From CAYNJF01 sp964351745 (GTDB lineage: Bacteria; Pseudomonadota; Gammaproteobacteria; Berkiellales; Berkiellaceae), in assembly GCA_964351745.1 (NCBI GenBank), contig CAYGPI010000003.1:1-64000 (forward strand): 64,000 nt of DNA, written 5' to 3'. The position numbers and the translations under genes were made by a program. Shown in pieces: positions 1 through 8,851 of this stretch; the first letter of the stretch is position 1; every line of letters begins with the position of its first letter. The notes under the pieces were generated by a model that saw nothing but the letters and a program-made list of their open reading frames with translations, was not told where the DNA came from and did not search any database.

Positions 1-492
1 CTCTTGGTGGTGATTCCAATCAGCAATATGTTGCATAGTCTTCATTAAAAGATCGACGACAGGTCCGGCATTTGTTTCAGAGTGCTCTTCTTCATTAATT
101 TCTCGGTTCACTTCAGTGATATTTGTCATAATTTCAAGGTATTCGCTAAAGACTTCTCTTGGGATGGTGTCTTCATTTAATTTTGAAAAAAAGTCGAAAG
201 TAATTTCAGCATAGATATCCAGCAACTGAACCTTTGCCTCATAAAAAGTAATGGATTGTTGCTTTTTAGCTTGTTTGACCTTAGTAAATTGGAGTCTCTG
301 CGAATGAAGACGTGCAGCCTCTTTGTGATTAATAATGCGTAGCATGTCTTGTTTAATAGAATCAGCAGTCTCTAATAAATGTTGAATTTGTATCATGACC
401 AACACGATAGGATCATCAGACACGAGTGCTTGATTTTCTAGATTTAGCTGTGATGGTTCATCGGTTTTTGAACGCGGTGGCTCAGTGGGCAT
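1..492 (-). CDS. Hypothetical coiled protein, 3'-truncated by the window
   Basis: The reverse strand is open from an ATG at 492 to the window edge, giving 164 codons with no stop. The product is hydrophilic, rich in Gln, Glu and Lys, with long helical stretches and no signal peptide or membrane segment; it starts MPTEPPRSKTDEPSQLN. I recognise no family. It is divergent from the SopB-like phosphatase gene, and the gap between the two starts (493-679) presumably holds both promoters. A cytosolic or translocated protein is possible but unproven; its C-terminus lies outside the window. Confidence 0.6.
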   Translation of the reverse strand, partial: MPTEPPRSKTDEPSQLNLENQALVSDDPIVLVMIQIQHLLETADSIKQDMLRIINHKEAARLHSQRLQFTKVKQAKKQQSITFYEAKVQLLDIYAEITFDFFSKLNEDTIPREVFSEYLEIMTNITEVNREINEEEHSETNAGPVVDLLMKTMQHIADWNHHQE

Positions 493-679
493 ATTATCAG
501 CACTCTTTGAGTAATTATATGGACTTTATATATAGAGTACGAAACTAAGCAATAAGTTCAGATGCATAGCCGATGTTTTTTATATTAACTGTAACCTGTT
601 GATATAAATCGATATTTTTTTGAACTAAATGGGGGTGTTTGTAGTCTAACGGTTATGGGGATAGCTGATGAGAAAATAA

Positions 680-3364
680 ATGCCGAAAACTGATGATAAA
701 CCGCAAAATGATAAGGTGTCAGTTGTTATCAATGGTATCTTAATGGCAGATTTTGGCCATGCTATGCCTATAGTATCACTTCGTTGGCATACAGATAGTC
801 AAGGTGATCCATATCAAGCCAACTCTAGTGTCTATGTTGAAAGGGCCAATGCGATTTTTGATGCGGGCAAAGCTTTAATTAATGAGCAAGCCAGGAGTCC
901 TGCCATAGGGGTTATCTATGCCGTTGAAATGAATGCTTTACAAGAAAAAGCAGCGGAAAAACTGGCTGAACTTGATCCAGGGAAAGATAGCTCAGATAAA
1001 AAAGCTAAAAAAATTATAGCCAAAGCAACTCGTGATGCAGCTGTTATTCTCCAAAAAATGGAAAAGAGAAAACAACTCAAATCTCAAGCTCAAAAGGGAG
1101 AGAACGTTGAGTACGAAGATGATTGGTTGAAAAGGTTACAAGCTAAAGATTACGAATTAATTTCAAGCAAAACGAGAGATGTGCAGATCACTGTCTATCC
1201 TGATGGCAAAGGTGGTCAGATCATTAGTTATGCCAAACCTCTTTCAAATGTTTCTAGTCTTAGTCGAAGTGGAGAGCCGCCCGTATTACCAAATTTCTGG
1301 AAAACCGTCTCAGTTCATGTTGATAAAGATGGCAATGAGCTATCTAGGCGAGAAGCATATCGCTCTGCCTCTTTATCTCCATTCGAAGAAAAAGACAAAG
1401 ACGAAAGGCTACGTAAAGCTGAGGAGATTGCAAGATTTGAAATGCGGCAATATGCTTTTGATCGATTGCAAAAAGCATTATCTTCGGATCCGCTGCCAAC
1501 ACAAGCAGAATTGGATAAACTACTACGGTTTGATTTTTTAAACATGAGTCTACAGTCCCCGATGCATGGCGAATGGCATTCAGTGAAAGAAGGGAGCGAT
1601 ACCTATAAGAAGATTGCAAAGGAAGGTGTCACCTTTACGAGTGAGCAAATAGCGGCTTTAAATGGCTTGATAGCTGCAAAGAGCTCGACGCTTCAGATAG
1701 ATCCCAATAAAAAAATTGAGCCTAATATTGTTTTTTTAAGTCTTGGGACTAATATTGTCAGAGGGGAAGATTCTAAAGGGTTACAAAAAGGACTTAATGA
1801 TCATGCAAGGATGGCACTCCAAAATAAACTAGTGGAGCGCTTGAATGAGCAGCCATCGGGTCGTTCGGAGATTATTGCCCTTTTAGTGCGATATAACCCA
1901 ATGACAAGACATGGGTTGAAGAAACTAGAAAAATCAATTATCAAATATCAATCAAGCGATCCTAAACCAAGTCGTGAAGACCTGGAGCCAATCATTTTGT
2001 TTAGAGAGTTCTCAAGGTTAAATAAATCAAAGCAAAATAACTGTCTTTACTCACAACTTATGAATGGCTCTGATGACAATTATTTGCAACAAGAATCTGC
2101 TATGGCCCTTGCTGAGCATCTAGGGTTTGTTGTTAAGGGTAATTGTCAAAGTGGAAAGGATAGAACAGGATTACTTTTTGCAGCCGTAGAAGCAGCACAA
2201 ATTCAAAGAGATTACCAAGAAACGCCAGGGGCAATTAATAAAAAAGAATTTTGGAAAGAGCAATTGCCTTTGGCGACGAGAAATACAACTGGACGTGAAA
2301 TTACAAAAGTGAATTGCCCTGGGGCCAATGGTCTTCAAGGACAAAGTTACCCTCTTATTAGCCCTTCAGGGTTTAGAAAGAGAATTGGGGCGACGAGGCA
2401 GGACCGTGTATCTAGGGTTCACAAAGCACCCTACAGTCAGAATAAGTTTGCGGTGAGTAACAAAGACGAAGCTCTATACTCTGATGTTGCCAAAAGGGCT
2501 AGTCAATTTGATTCTCCGGAGCCAAAACCACATGAAGTCGAAGAAATGCTTGATGAAGCTTTAGAGCTTTCACAAGCAAGACCTTATGATCAAGCTAAGC
2601 ATGATAGTCTTTGCTCTGATTTTGAAGCTTTGGTTCGTGAAACAAAAGAAAACTCAAGTATATCTCCCAGTCAGCAGCAAAAATTGGATGAAAAATTAGA
2701 CAAATTACGGAACATGCAAAGAGATATGAGTTACTCTGTTTCTTCAGCCCAATCACCAAGATTGTCATCCTCTGCACGTCTTAGAGCTGCTGTTTCAAGA
2801 TTAGCTAGTGAGAGGCGTGCGGCCTCTCAGGCATCGGCAAGTGAAGCTAGAAAATCACCAGAAGGCCACACTTCAGGACAGTCAAGTCAAGCAGACGAGG
2901 AAGCAGCTTTAAGAGCAGAGGCTGATGAGAATTTTACTGTAGAGGTTGAAAATTTGCCGGATGACTTAAGTGATAAAATTCAAAGCGCGGCTGATAATAA
3001 GCCTATTCAGGCTCAGGCTCAGGCTCAGATTCCGACTCAGACATCGAGCGGGCTGGATGGTAGCTCAATTGAGAGTCAACAGGGCTCAAGAAAACGTAAA
3101 AGACATGGCCATATAGATAGGGATTATCACCAAAGATTAGATGATCTCGCAAAGCGTGTCAAAGTAATCATTGACGGTGCCGATAATGATCATCGTGAAA
3201 GGATTGAAGAAATTACAAGGGTTGTTCAAGAAAGGGTGCAAGAAAAGATGCAAGAACGTATGGATAACCCTCCTAAAGACTCAGAACGTAAAAGAAGTCG
3301 CCCACCAGAAGATGGTCCAAATTTTGAGCCTGAAAGGAGCCGGGCACGTAAGCGCTCGTCATGA
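680..3364 (+). CDS. Large SopB/IpgD-like CX5R phosphatase, candidate translocated effector
   Basis: An 894-residue protein with ATG start, no signal peptide and no membrane segment. Residues 488-496 read NCQSGKDRT, a CX5R active site (Cys489, Arg495) that closely matches the NCKSGKDRTG signature of the SopB/SigD/IpgD phosphoinositide phosphatases of type III secretion systems and of related Legionella phosphatases. The N-terminal part holds a charged helical region (about 85-150). The C-terminal third is low-complexity: a Gln/Ala repeat near 775-785, then coiled-coil-like helices and three basic clusters (RKRKR, ERKRSR, RARKRSS) resembling nuclear-localisation signals or a nucleic-acid-binding tail. 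A phosphoinositide phosphatase acting inside a host cell is inferred from the motif; the rest of the protein is unrecognised. It is monocistronic and followed by a hairpin. Confidence 0.65.
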   Translation: MPKTDDKPQNDKVSVVINGILMADFGHAMPIVSLRWHTDSQGDPYQANSSVYVERANAIFDAGKALINEQARSPAIGVIYAVEMNALQEKAAEKLAELDPGKDSSDKKAKKIIAKATRDAAVILQKMEKRKQLKSQAQKGENVEYEDDWLKRLQAKDYELISSKTRDVQITVYPDGKGGQIISYAKPLSNVSSLSRSGEPPVLPNFWKTVSVHVDKDGNELSRREAYRSASLSPFEEKDKDERLRKAEEIARFEMRQYAFDRLQKALSSDPLPTQAELDKLLRFDFLNMSLQSPMHGEWHSVKEGSDTYKKIAKEGVTFTSEQIAALNGLIAAKSSTLQIDPNKKIEPNIVFLSLGTNIVRGEDSKGLQKGLNDHARMALQNKLVERLNEQPSGRSEIIALLVRYNPMTRHGLKKLEKSIIKYQSSDPKPSREDLEPIILFREFSRLNKSKQNNCLYSQLMNGSDDNYLQQESAMALAEHLGFVVKGNCQSGKDRTGLLFAAVEAAQIQRDYQETPGAINKKEFWKEQLPLATRNTTGREITKVNCPGANGLQGQSYPLISPSGFRKRIGATRQDRVSRVHKAPYSQNKFAVSNKDEALYSDVAKRASQFDSPEPKPHEVEEMLDEALELSQARPYDQAKHDSLCSDFEALVRETKENSSISPSQQQKLDEKLDKLRNMQRDMSYSVSSAQSPRLSSSARLRAAVSRLASERRAASQASASEARKSPEGHTSGQSSQADEEAALRAEADENFTVEVENLPDDLSDKIQSAADNKPIQAQAQAQIPTQTSSGLDGSSIESQQGSRKRKRHGHIDRDYHQRLDDLAKRVKVIIDGADNDHRERIEEITRVVQERVQEKMQERMDNPPKDSERKRSRPPEDGPNFEPERSRARKRSS

Positions 3365-3370
3365 CAAAGT

Positions 3371-3401
3371 AGAGATCCTGCCAATCACTGAAAGGATCTC
3401 T
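3371..3401 (+). terminator. Hairpin after the SopB-like gene
   Basis: AGAGATCCT (3371-3379) pairs perfectly with AGGATCTCT (3393-3401) across a 13-nt loop, in the 52-bp gap between two convergent genes. There is only a weak T-rich tail, so this is a probable convergent terminator rather than a strong intrinsic one. Confidence 0.45.
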
Positions 3402-3416
3402 CTATCATCTCATGGT

Positions 3417-4205
3417 TTAATTTCTGCGTCGCTTCCATTCTGTGATAAAAAGTCTTTGGCAGATAATCAACCACCCACCTGTCATAAAAAATTGAATGAA
3501 AGTTGTGGTGAAAGCTTGTTTCATGGGTGAGCTTAAGAATAAGAAGTTAATGAACACCGCACCGCTGACAGCGATGAGCAATTGGGTGAGAGGCACCCGA
3601 AAGTCGTTAGGTTTGGTGACATTGTGTTGGATTAAGTTGAGCCAACCTAATGAAAAACCGATGAGGGCACCTTGTGACTGCCACAGATAATTTTTAACGG
3701 TATCAGCTGGCAGAGCAAAGATACATCCAAGAGTTATGCCAGATAAAAAGATCCCCAAAAGAGCTGGCGTGTTTTGGAAAATATTTTTCCTTAATAGGTA
3801 GCTATAAAGGCCAAGCGTTAAACTACCAAACCCAATGGCCGCGATAACATCTACAGGGAAATGAAATCCCGCCTGAACAACAGCGACGCTGTGCAGTCCA
3901 ATGATGGTAAGACATATCGCTTTTAACCATTTTGGTTTAAGTTGCAGAGCAAGCCATCCCCAAAAAATAAAACTCACATGCACATGACCTGATGGTAATC
4001 CCCATCCTTCGTGCCCAACGGTAGCAGGGAGTGGCATTTTAAATAGACTCTTTAGCCATAGATTATAAATGGTGGTAAACAGCACAAGAATAAGAGCGTG
4101 TGCGTAGATAGGGCGTGTGTGGAAATAAAGTCCCAGCATGATGATCGGCAAATAAGTCGTAAGATGCCCAAGGTGTAAACAGAGTTGAATCATAGTCTCA
4201 GGCAT
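3417..4205 (-). CDS. PAP2-family membrane phosphatase
   Basis: A polytopic membrane protein of 262 residues in the type 2 phosphatidic acid phosphatase superfamily. The PSGH motif of the active site is present (GLPSGHVHVSF), as is the later HFPVD segment that supplies the catalytic His and Asp. The first motif is KSLFKMPLP, where the usual Arg of KX6RP is replaced by Leu, so activity or substrate may differ from canonical lipid phosphatases. I chose the ATG at 4205 because GGAGA lies seven bases upstream; an in-frame TTG at 4223 lacks such a site. Likely role: dephosphorylation of a membrane lipid such as undecaprenyl or phosphatidyl phosphate; the exact substrate cannot be read from sequence. 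It is divergent from gltX. Confidence 0.75.
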   Translation of the reverse strand: MPETMIQLCLHLGHLTTYLPIIMLGLYFHTRPIYAHALILVLFTTIYNLWLKSLFKMPLPATVGHEGWGLPSGHVHVSFIFWGWLALQLKPKWLKAICLTIIGLHSVAVVQAGFHFPVDVIAAIGFGSLTLGLYSYLLRKNIFQNTPALLGIFLSGITLGCIFALPADTVKNYLWQSQGALIGFSLGWLNLIQHNVTKPNDFRVPLTQLLIAVSGAVFINFLFLSSPMKQAFTTTFIQFFMTGGWLIICQRLFITEWKRRRN

Positions 4206-4238
4206 AGCAATCTCCAAAAGCAAAAAATATTATACTAG

Positions 4239-4265
4239 TTGACGTACTTACGGTTTTGGTATAGT
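4239..4265 (+). promoter_or_regulatory. Possible sigma-70 promoter of gltX
   Basis: TTGACG at 4239-4244 and TATAGT at 4260-4265 resemble -35 and -10 boxes, but the 15-bp spacer is short. It lies about 70 bp upstream of the gltX start. Confidence 0.3.
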
Positions 4266-4336
4266 TGCTATTGTATCCTAACTTACATGTTTATCATGCA
4301 TCGTTTACAATACTCAAAAAATTTGAGGGGTTTATT

Positions 4337-5743
4337 ATGGTTGTTACACGTTTTGCGCCGAGTCCAACAGGGGATCTGCATGTAGGTAGTGCGAGAACGG
4401 CGCTATATTGCTGGTTGTATGCTCGTAAAATGGGTGGCAAATTCATTCTTCGCATTGAAGACACGGATAGAGAGCGCTCAACTGATGCGGCTGTTGATAT
4501 TATCTTGGAGGGGATGCGTTGGCTTGGCTTAGACTGGGATGAGGGGCCTATCTATCAAACACAGCGTTTTGATAGATATCAAGAGCTGGTCGACAAGCTT
4601 TTAGTGGAAGGGAAAGCCTACCGTTGTTATTGTTCAAAAGAGCGATTAACACAACTGAGAGATGATCAAATGGCTGCGAAGCAAAAGCCTCGTTATGATG
4701 GCCATTGTCGTGACCAAAAGGGTGATGATAGCTCTAAACCTCATGTTATAAGATTCAAAAACCCTCAAGAAGGCTCAGTAGTCTTTGAGGACACAGTGAT
4801 GGGTCGTATTGAAGTTGGTAATCAGGAGCTTGATGATTTAATCATTGTTCGCACAGATGGGGCGCCTACTTACAATTTCACAGTGGTTGTTGATGATTCT
4901 GATATGGGCATTACTCATGTGATGCGTGGTACCGATCATATTAATAATACGCCTCGTCAGATTAACCTCTTACATGCTCTAGGTAGCCCAATTCCAGTTT
5001 ATGGCCATATGCCGATGCTGTTGGGTGAGGATGGTAAAAAGCTGTCTAAGCGCCATGGGGCAGCTTCGGTGTTAGAAGATAGAGATAGAGGATTGTTGCC
5101 TCAAGCTTTGATTAATTACTTAGTTAGATTAGGTTGGTCTCATGGAGATCAAGAAATTTTTAGTATTGAAGAGTTGATTGAGAAATTTGATATCCATGAT
5201 GTTAACCGTGCACCGAGTGCTTATAACCCACAAAAGCTTTTGTGGTTGAATCAGCATTATTTAAAAACTTTGCCAGTTGATAGGGTTGCGCTTGATTTGT
5301 GTAAGCATTATTCAGATGCTGGGCTAGATTTAAGTCAAGGGCCTTCGTTAGATAGGGTGATTCCTATCTATGCTCAGCGTTGTCACACTTTGGTTGAAAT
5401 GGTTGAGAGTACAAAGTATTTGTATGAAGATTTCAGTGAATATGACGAAACAGCCAAGAAGAAGCTATTTAACCAAAAAAGTTTAGAGCCCATGACTCAT
5501 GTTTATAATCAATTAGTTGCTCTGAAAGACTGGACTAAGGAAAATATAAACGATATTATAAGGTCCATTAGTGAGGAACTGGGCTTAGGTCTAGGGAAAA
5601 TCATGCAACCCATGCGCTTAGCGGTTACTGGGGGCACTGTTTCTCCTTCGCTTGATGACACATTAGAGTTACTTGGTAAGGATAAAACCATTGCCAGGCT
5701 TGAAAAAGCAGTAAGTGTAATTGAGTCATCAAAAGAAGCTTGA
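4337..5743 (+). CDS. gltX: Glutamyl-tRNA synthetase
   Basis: Class I aminoacyl-tRNA synthetase that charges tRNA-Glu with glutamate in the cytoplasm. The 468-residue product has the usual length. It begins MVVTRFAPSPTGDLHVGS, where HVGS is the HIGH signature, and contains KLSKRHGA (the KMSKS signature) near residue 235. The zinc-region Cys residues are present (YRCYCSKERL, later HCRDQ), as in many bacterial GluRS. The ATG at 4337 was chosen because it is preceded by AGGGG and gives the conserved N-terminus; the frame is open 24 codons further upstream but those residues do not belong to the family. Two tRNA genes follow, one for its own substrate tRNA-Glu. Confidence 0.97.
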   Translation: MVVTRFAPSPTGDLHVGSARTALYCWLYARKMGGKFILRIEDTDRERSTDAAVDIILEGMRWLGLDWDEGPIYQTQRFDRYQELVDKLLVEGKAYRCYCSKERLTQLRDDQMAAKQKPRYDGHCRDQKGDDSSKPHVIRFKNPQEGSVVFEDTVMGRIEVGNQELDDLIIVRTDGAPTYNFTVVVDDSDMGITHVMRGTDHINNTPRQINLLHALGSPIPVYGHMPMLLGEDGKKLSKRHGAASVLEDRDRGLLPQALINYLVRLGWSHGDQEIFSIEELIEKFDIHDVNRAPSAYNPQKLLWLNQHYLKTLPVDRVALDLCKHYSDAGLDLSQGPSLDRVIPIYAQRCHTLVEMVESTKYLYEDFSEYDETAKKKLFNQKSLEPMTHVYNQLVALKDWTKENINDIIRSISEELGLGLGKIMQPMRLAVTGGTVSPSLDDTLELLGKDKTIARLEKAVSVIESSKEA

Positions 5744-5782
5744 CAAACATTGCCAGTAGATTTATGATTTCCGCCTCACTCT

Positions 5783-5858
<76 letters not shown>

Positions 5859-5892
5859 ACTGCAGTAAAATGCTTTGGAATGAATATACTAG

Positions 5893-5968
5893 GTCCCCAT
5901 CGTCTAGAGGCCTAGGACACCGCCCTTTCACGGCGGTAACAGGGGTTCGAATCCCCTTGGGGACGCCA
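5893..5968 (+). tRNA. tRNA-Glu (anticodon TTC), integration target
   Basis: A 76-nt tRNA starting GTCCCCATCGTCTAGAGG, with anticodon loop CTTTCAC (anticodon TTC) and encoded CCA. Its 3' part, from the anticodon loop onward, is duplicated at 15439-15484, so it is the attachment target of the adjoining element. The complete copy here keeps tRNA function after insertion. Confidence 0.97.
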
Positions 5969-5970
5969 TT
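5925..5970 (+). repeat. attL: 46-bp direct repeat within tRNA-Glu
   Basis: This stretch runs from the anticodon loop to just past the CCA and recurs at 15439-15484 with three mismatches. The longest identical core, CTTTCACGGCGGTAACAGG, covers the anticodon stem-loop and variable region, a usual crossover site for tyrosine integrases. Confidence 0.9.
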
Positions 5971-6029
5971 ATTTTGGCAATCAAATCAAACACTTATCTC
6001 TACTTCCCCAAAAAGCGAAATCAAACATA

Positions 6030-6048
6030 GGTAACTTTTGGGTAACTT
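6030..6048 (+). repeat. Left arm-type repeat near attL
   Basis: GGTAACTTTTGGGTAACTT, a tandem pair of GGTAACTT units, recurs identically and in the same orientation at 15314-15332 near the other end. The two copies lie about 60 bp inside attL and about 105 bp inside attR, where arm-type integrase or excisionase sites are expected. It sits directly upstream of the start codon at 6051, so occupancy could also affect that gene. Confidence 0.6.
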
Positions 6049-6050
6049 CT

Positions 6051-6686
6051 ATGGAAAATTATTACTCTGAATTAGCAGATCAAATGGTTCAAACTCAACC
6101 TTTATATAATGTTGATCAAGAGCTAAGCATAGTTAATGCAGCAAAAGAGGGATCAGAAGAGGCGCAATGGTTAGTTTGGGTAACTTACAATGCATTTCAT
6201 AAAGCCGGTTCAAAAACTGGGTTATTCCTGAAGCATACAGTTCACTATGTTTCTAATCTCCTTTTGGAATGTCATAAGACAGGGAAGAAGCTAGAAACCT
6301 ACTTTACCTGGATGAAAAGGGAAAAAAAATTTCATGCAGACCATAACCGCATGATCTTTTCATATCTTCATCATATCGCAATTAAAGTAATACGAAATGT
6401 TCACAATTGTTCTCGAGATGATGCAAAGAGAGCGTATTCTGAGTTTGCAATGAAGCAGACCCCCCTTGAGAGATCTCAAGGACAAGAACCGCTATTTGAT
6501 AGAATTAATACAATAAGCAAACTTGATAAAGAACTGAAGTACTATGCTAAAAATTATAAAAGGTGGTCGTTCTTATTTGAAAGCTCTAGGTCTTTAAAGT
6601 TCCAACCCCCAGGTAAATATTTAGACGTTTATGGTGTGCAAGGAATATTAGAATATATAATTCCCAATATTAAAGTCCAATCATAA
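6051..6686 (+). CDS. Hypothetical protein at the left end of the element
   Basis: A 211-residue soluble, mostly helical protein with ATG start and no recognised domain, signal peptide or membrane segment. It has a basic central region (about 80-110, with KREKKFHADHNR). It is the first gene inside attL and its start overlaps the region of the left arm-type repeat, so it may be under control of the recombination machinery. A role in regulation or replication of the element is only a guess from position. Confidence 0.6.
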   Translation: MENYYSELADQMVQTQPLYNVDQELSIVNAAKEGSEEAQWLVWVTYNAFHKAGSKTGLFLKHTVHYVSNLLLECHKTGKKLETYFTWMKREKKFHADHNRMIFSYLHHIAIKVIRNVHNCSRDDAKRAYSEFAMKQTPLERSQGQEPLFDRINTISKLDKELKYYAKNYKRWSFLFESSRSLKFQPPGKYLDVYGVQGILEYIIPNIKVQS

Positions 6687-6799
6687 ATATCGTAATGTTT
6701 CAAGGGACAATTTATGTCAAAAATCACTAAATTACTGTCCCCCGATTTTTAATGTAACACGTCATAAGATTACAACTCCCGAACACAGAGGAGTCCGTA

Positions 6800-7018
6800 A
6801 TGATTCATGAAAAACCAACTTTAACTATCTCCGAGTTTTGCTATGAGCATAATATTGGCCGCACAACTTTCTACGCGTTATTAAATGAAGGCAAAGGGCC
6901 GAAAATAATGAAAATAGGGAGAAGGACGATTATCAGTAAAGAAGCAGCTAAGAAATGGAGAGAAGAAAATACACATTCTGTTGCAACACAAGTAATTAAT
7001 ATCAAAAAAGGAATTTAA
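6800..7018 (+). CDS. AlpA/Xis-like small DNA-binding protein
   Basis: A 72-residue protein with a MerR/excisionase-type helix-turn-helix: ISEFCYEHNIGRTTFYALLN is the recognition region, followed by a KIGRRTIISKEAAKKW wing, the usual pattern of AlpA-like excisionase or transcription factors. GAGGAGT, a strong ribosome-binding site, lies six to twelve bases upstream of the ATG. Known relatives activate integrase genes or bend DNA for excision; the integrase here is at the far end of the element. The gene is followed after one base by the next ORF. Confidence 0.75.
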   Translation: MIHEKPTLTISEFCYEHNIGRTTFYALLNEGKGPKIMKIGRRTIISKEAAKKWREENTHSVATQVINIKKGI

Positions 7019-7019
7019 A

Positions 7020-7238
7020 ATGCATAACATAACCCAAATATGTAGTGAACAGCTTGTGTCAAATGCGTTCAAATGTCTTACTTTACTTTCTGAACCTAAT
7101 AGTAGGCACTACTGGCGTCTTTCAGAATTTGAAAGTTTAATTCTTGAGCATGGTATATATCGTATAAGCGGTACGGTTTGGTTTCACCACAGATCTCTAG
7201 ATGGGGATTTTCGTGGTATTGACTATTGGTTACAGTAG
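7020..7238 (+). CDS. Small hypothetical protein of the element
   Basis: A 72-residue protein starting one base after the AlpA-like gene and ending just before the ATPase gene, so probably co-transcribed with both. Rich in aromatic residues and His (HYWRLSEFE, VWFHHRSLDG). No family recognised. Tight placement in an apparent operon is the main support that it is real. Confidence 0.5.
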   Translation: MHNITQICSEQLVSNAFKCLTLLSEPNSRHYWRLSEFESLILEHGIYRISGTVWFHHRSLDGDFRGIDYWLQ

Positions 7239-7276
7239 GGGGGGCATCCATGCCAAATTTTCAAAGGAAGATAAGT

Positions 7277-8737
7277 ATGTCAGAAGTAAGCAATAAAAAT
7301 CAAGAAATTAAAGAAAAGAAAAAATCATCTACAGTAAAAGATGCAATTGAACTTTGCGCAAATATGAGACTCTATATTGATCAAAAAGGCCGCGTTATTG
7401 CGGCCATTCCTTGTGCGAATTTCTATAAAGTCTTCTTAGTATCAAGTAAAGAGATAAAGCGGCATATTAGAAATTTATTTTATGCCAAGTATCAGAAGCC
7501 ATTAAACTCTAATGCATTAAAAGAGGTGATTGAGACTTTAGAGGCAAGAGCATTTAATACTTCTCGAGAAGTTGAAACTTTCGTGAGGGTGGGTAACACA
7601 CAAGATAAAATATTTGTTGATTTATGTAACAAAGCTTGTGAGATTGTAGAAGTATCATCAGAAGGAGTACAAGTAACAAATAAGTTGAAAGTTCATTTTT
7701 TGCGTAATGATGGCATGTCTGAACTACCCAGACCTATTGACGGTAGCATAGCTCATCTTAAAAATATCTTGAAGGTCAACGATCAAAATTTCTACAAGAT
7801 ATTAGCGTGGCTTATAGGGGCATATTGGGGCAGGCCCCCATTTCCTGTGCTAATTATCCAAGGTGGACAAGGCAGTGGTAAAAGCACATTAACAGAAATG
7901 ATTCGTGGCTTAGTTGACCCATCAGCTGTGCCATTAAGAGGTGTTGTAACAAATGAGCAGGACCTTGTAGTGACAGCCAATACTTCATATGTGCTTGTAA
8001 TGGATAATGTCTCTGAAATCAAACCCACCCTCTCAGATATCTTGTGCAGGATTTCAACTGGTGGCGGGTTCTCGAAGCGGCAATTATTTACTGACTCTGA
8101 AGAAGTCTTATTCAAAATAGCAAATCCGATAATCATTAATGGGATAGATACAATACCGGATAGGCCAGATTTGTTAGAAAGGGCTTTATTTGTTGAGTTA
8201 GAGCCAATTTCTTGTAATAGAAAAACACAGCGGCAAATGTTAAATGACTTTTATGATAGCCTTCCGAATATTCTGGGGGGTATTTTCACTATGTTGTCTA
8301 ATGGGCTCAAAGTACTTCCAATCATACATATAGAAAACCCACCTAGACTTGCTGATTTTGCCTATTTATTAAAGGCAGTTGAAGAAGGTAATGGGTTACC
8401 TTCGGGTGTTTTGTATTCTACAATTGATCAAAGTCAAAGTGATCTGCTGCAGTACAGTATTGAGTCTAATTCATTCATCACTGCGATAATAGAATATCTA
8501 AAAGTTAACTATAAATATGAAGGCACTGTACTAGACTTATTGGATCAATTAAACAAGTCACCACATGTTGGCGATAAGTTTAGGAGTGATACAGCATGGC
8601 CAAAATCACCTTCTAAGGCAGGGACACTAATCTCAAGATTTGAAAAATACCTTAATAAGGTGGGTATATGCGTTACAAGAAGTCGCTCACCTGATAAGCA
8701 TGGAGCCAGAATTATTAAAATTGCACTTGGAGAATAG
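7277..8737 (+). CDS. P-loop ATPase, probable replication helicase of the element
   Basis: A 486-residue protein with Walker A GGQGSGKST near residue 196, a following acidic strand YVLVMDNVSEI and a sensor-like segment ANPIIINGIDTI. The order resembles SF3/D5-like helicase ATPases of phages, satellites and islands. The N-terminal ~170 residues are not an obvious primase. I chose the ATG at 7277 because AAGGAAG lies six bases upstream; an ATG at 7250 with a run of G upstream and a TTG at 7226 are alternatives. Likely drives replication of the excised element, possibly from the repeats just downstream. Function is inferred from motif and location. Confidence 0.7.
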   Translation: MSEVSNKNQEIKEKKKSSTVKDAIELCANMRLYIDQKGRVIAAIPCANFYKVFLVSSKEIKRHIRNLFYAKYQKPLNSNALKEVIETLEARAFNTSREVETFVRVGNTQDKIFVDLCNKACEIVEVSSEGVQVTNKLKVHFLRNDGMSELPRPIDGSIAHLKNILKVNDQNFYKILAWLIGAYWGRPPFPVLIIQGGQGSGKSTLTEMIRGLVDPSAVPLRGVVTNEQDLVVTANTSYVLVMDNVSEIKPTLSDILCRISTGGGFSKRQLFTDSEEVLFKIANPIIINGIDTIPDRPDLLERALFVELEPISCNRKTQRQMLNDFYDSLPNILGGIFTMLSNGLKVLPIIHIENPPRLADFAYLLKAVEEGNGLPSGVLYSTIDQSQSDLLQYSIESNSFITAIIEYLKVNYKYEGTVLDLLDQLNKSPHVGDKFRSDTAWPKSPSKAGTLISRFEKYLNKVGICVTRSRSPDKHGARIIKIALGE

Positions 8738-8751
8738 ATCTTTGTCAACAA

Positions 8752-8817
8752 TGTCAGGCATGTCAGAACCGTTAGTATATTAAATACTTGAATCTGACAT
8801 GTCTGACGACTCTGACA
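8752..8817. repeat. TGTCAG/CTGACA repeat cluster, possible origin or operator
   Basis: TGTCAG occurs at 8752-8757 and 8761-8766, and its complement at 8794-8799 and 8812-8817 with a partial copy at 8802-8806. GTCAGGCATGTCAGA (8753-8767) and TCTGACATGTCTGAC (8793-8807) form an inverted pair with one mismatch around an AT-rich centre. It lies between the ATPase gene and the DUF5681 gene. Iteron-like origin, operator or hairpin are all possible. Confidence 0.5.
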
Positions 8818-8851
8818 CAGCTATTCTCTGCTAGTAACAGGAAATAAGCAG

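Noticed and set aside
6700..6760. Hairpin GGGACA/TGTCCC followed by T-run after the first element gene
   Set aside because: Only a 6-bp stem with a long loop; too weak to call a terminator.
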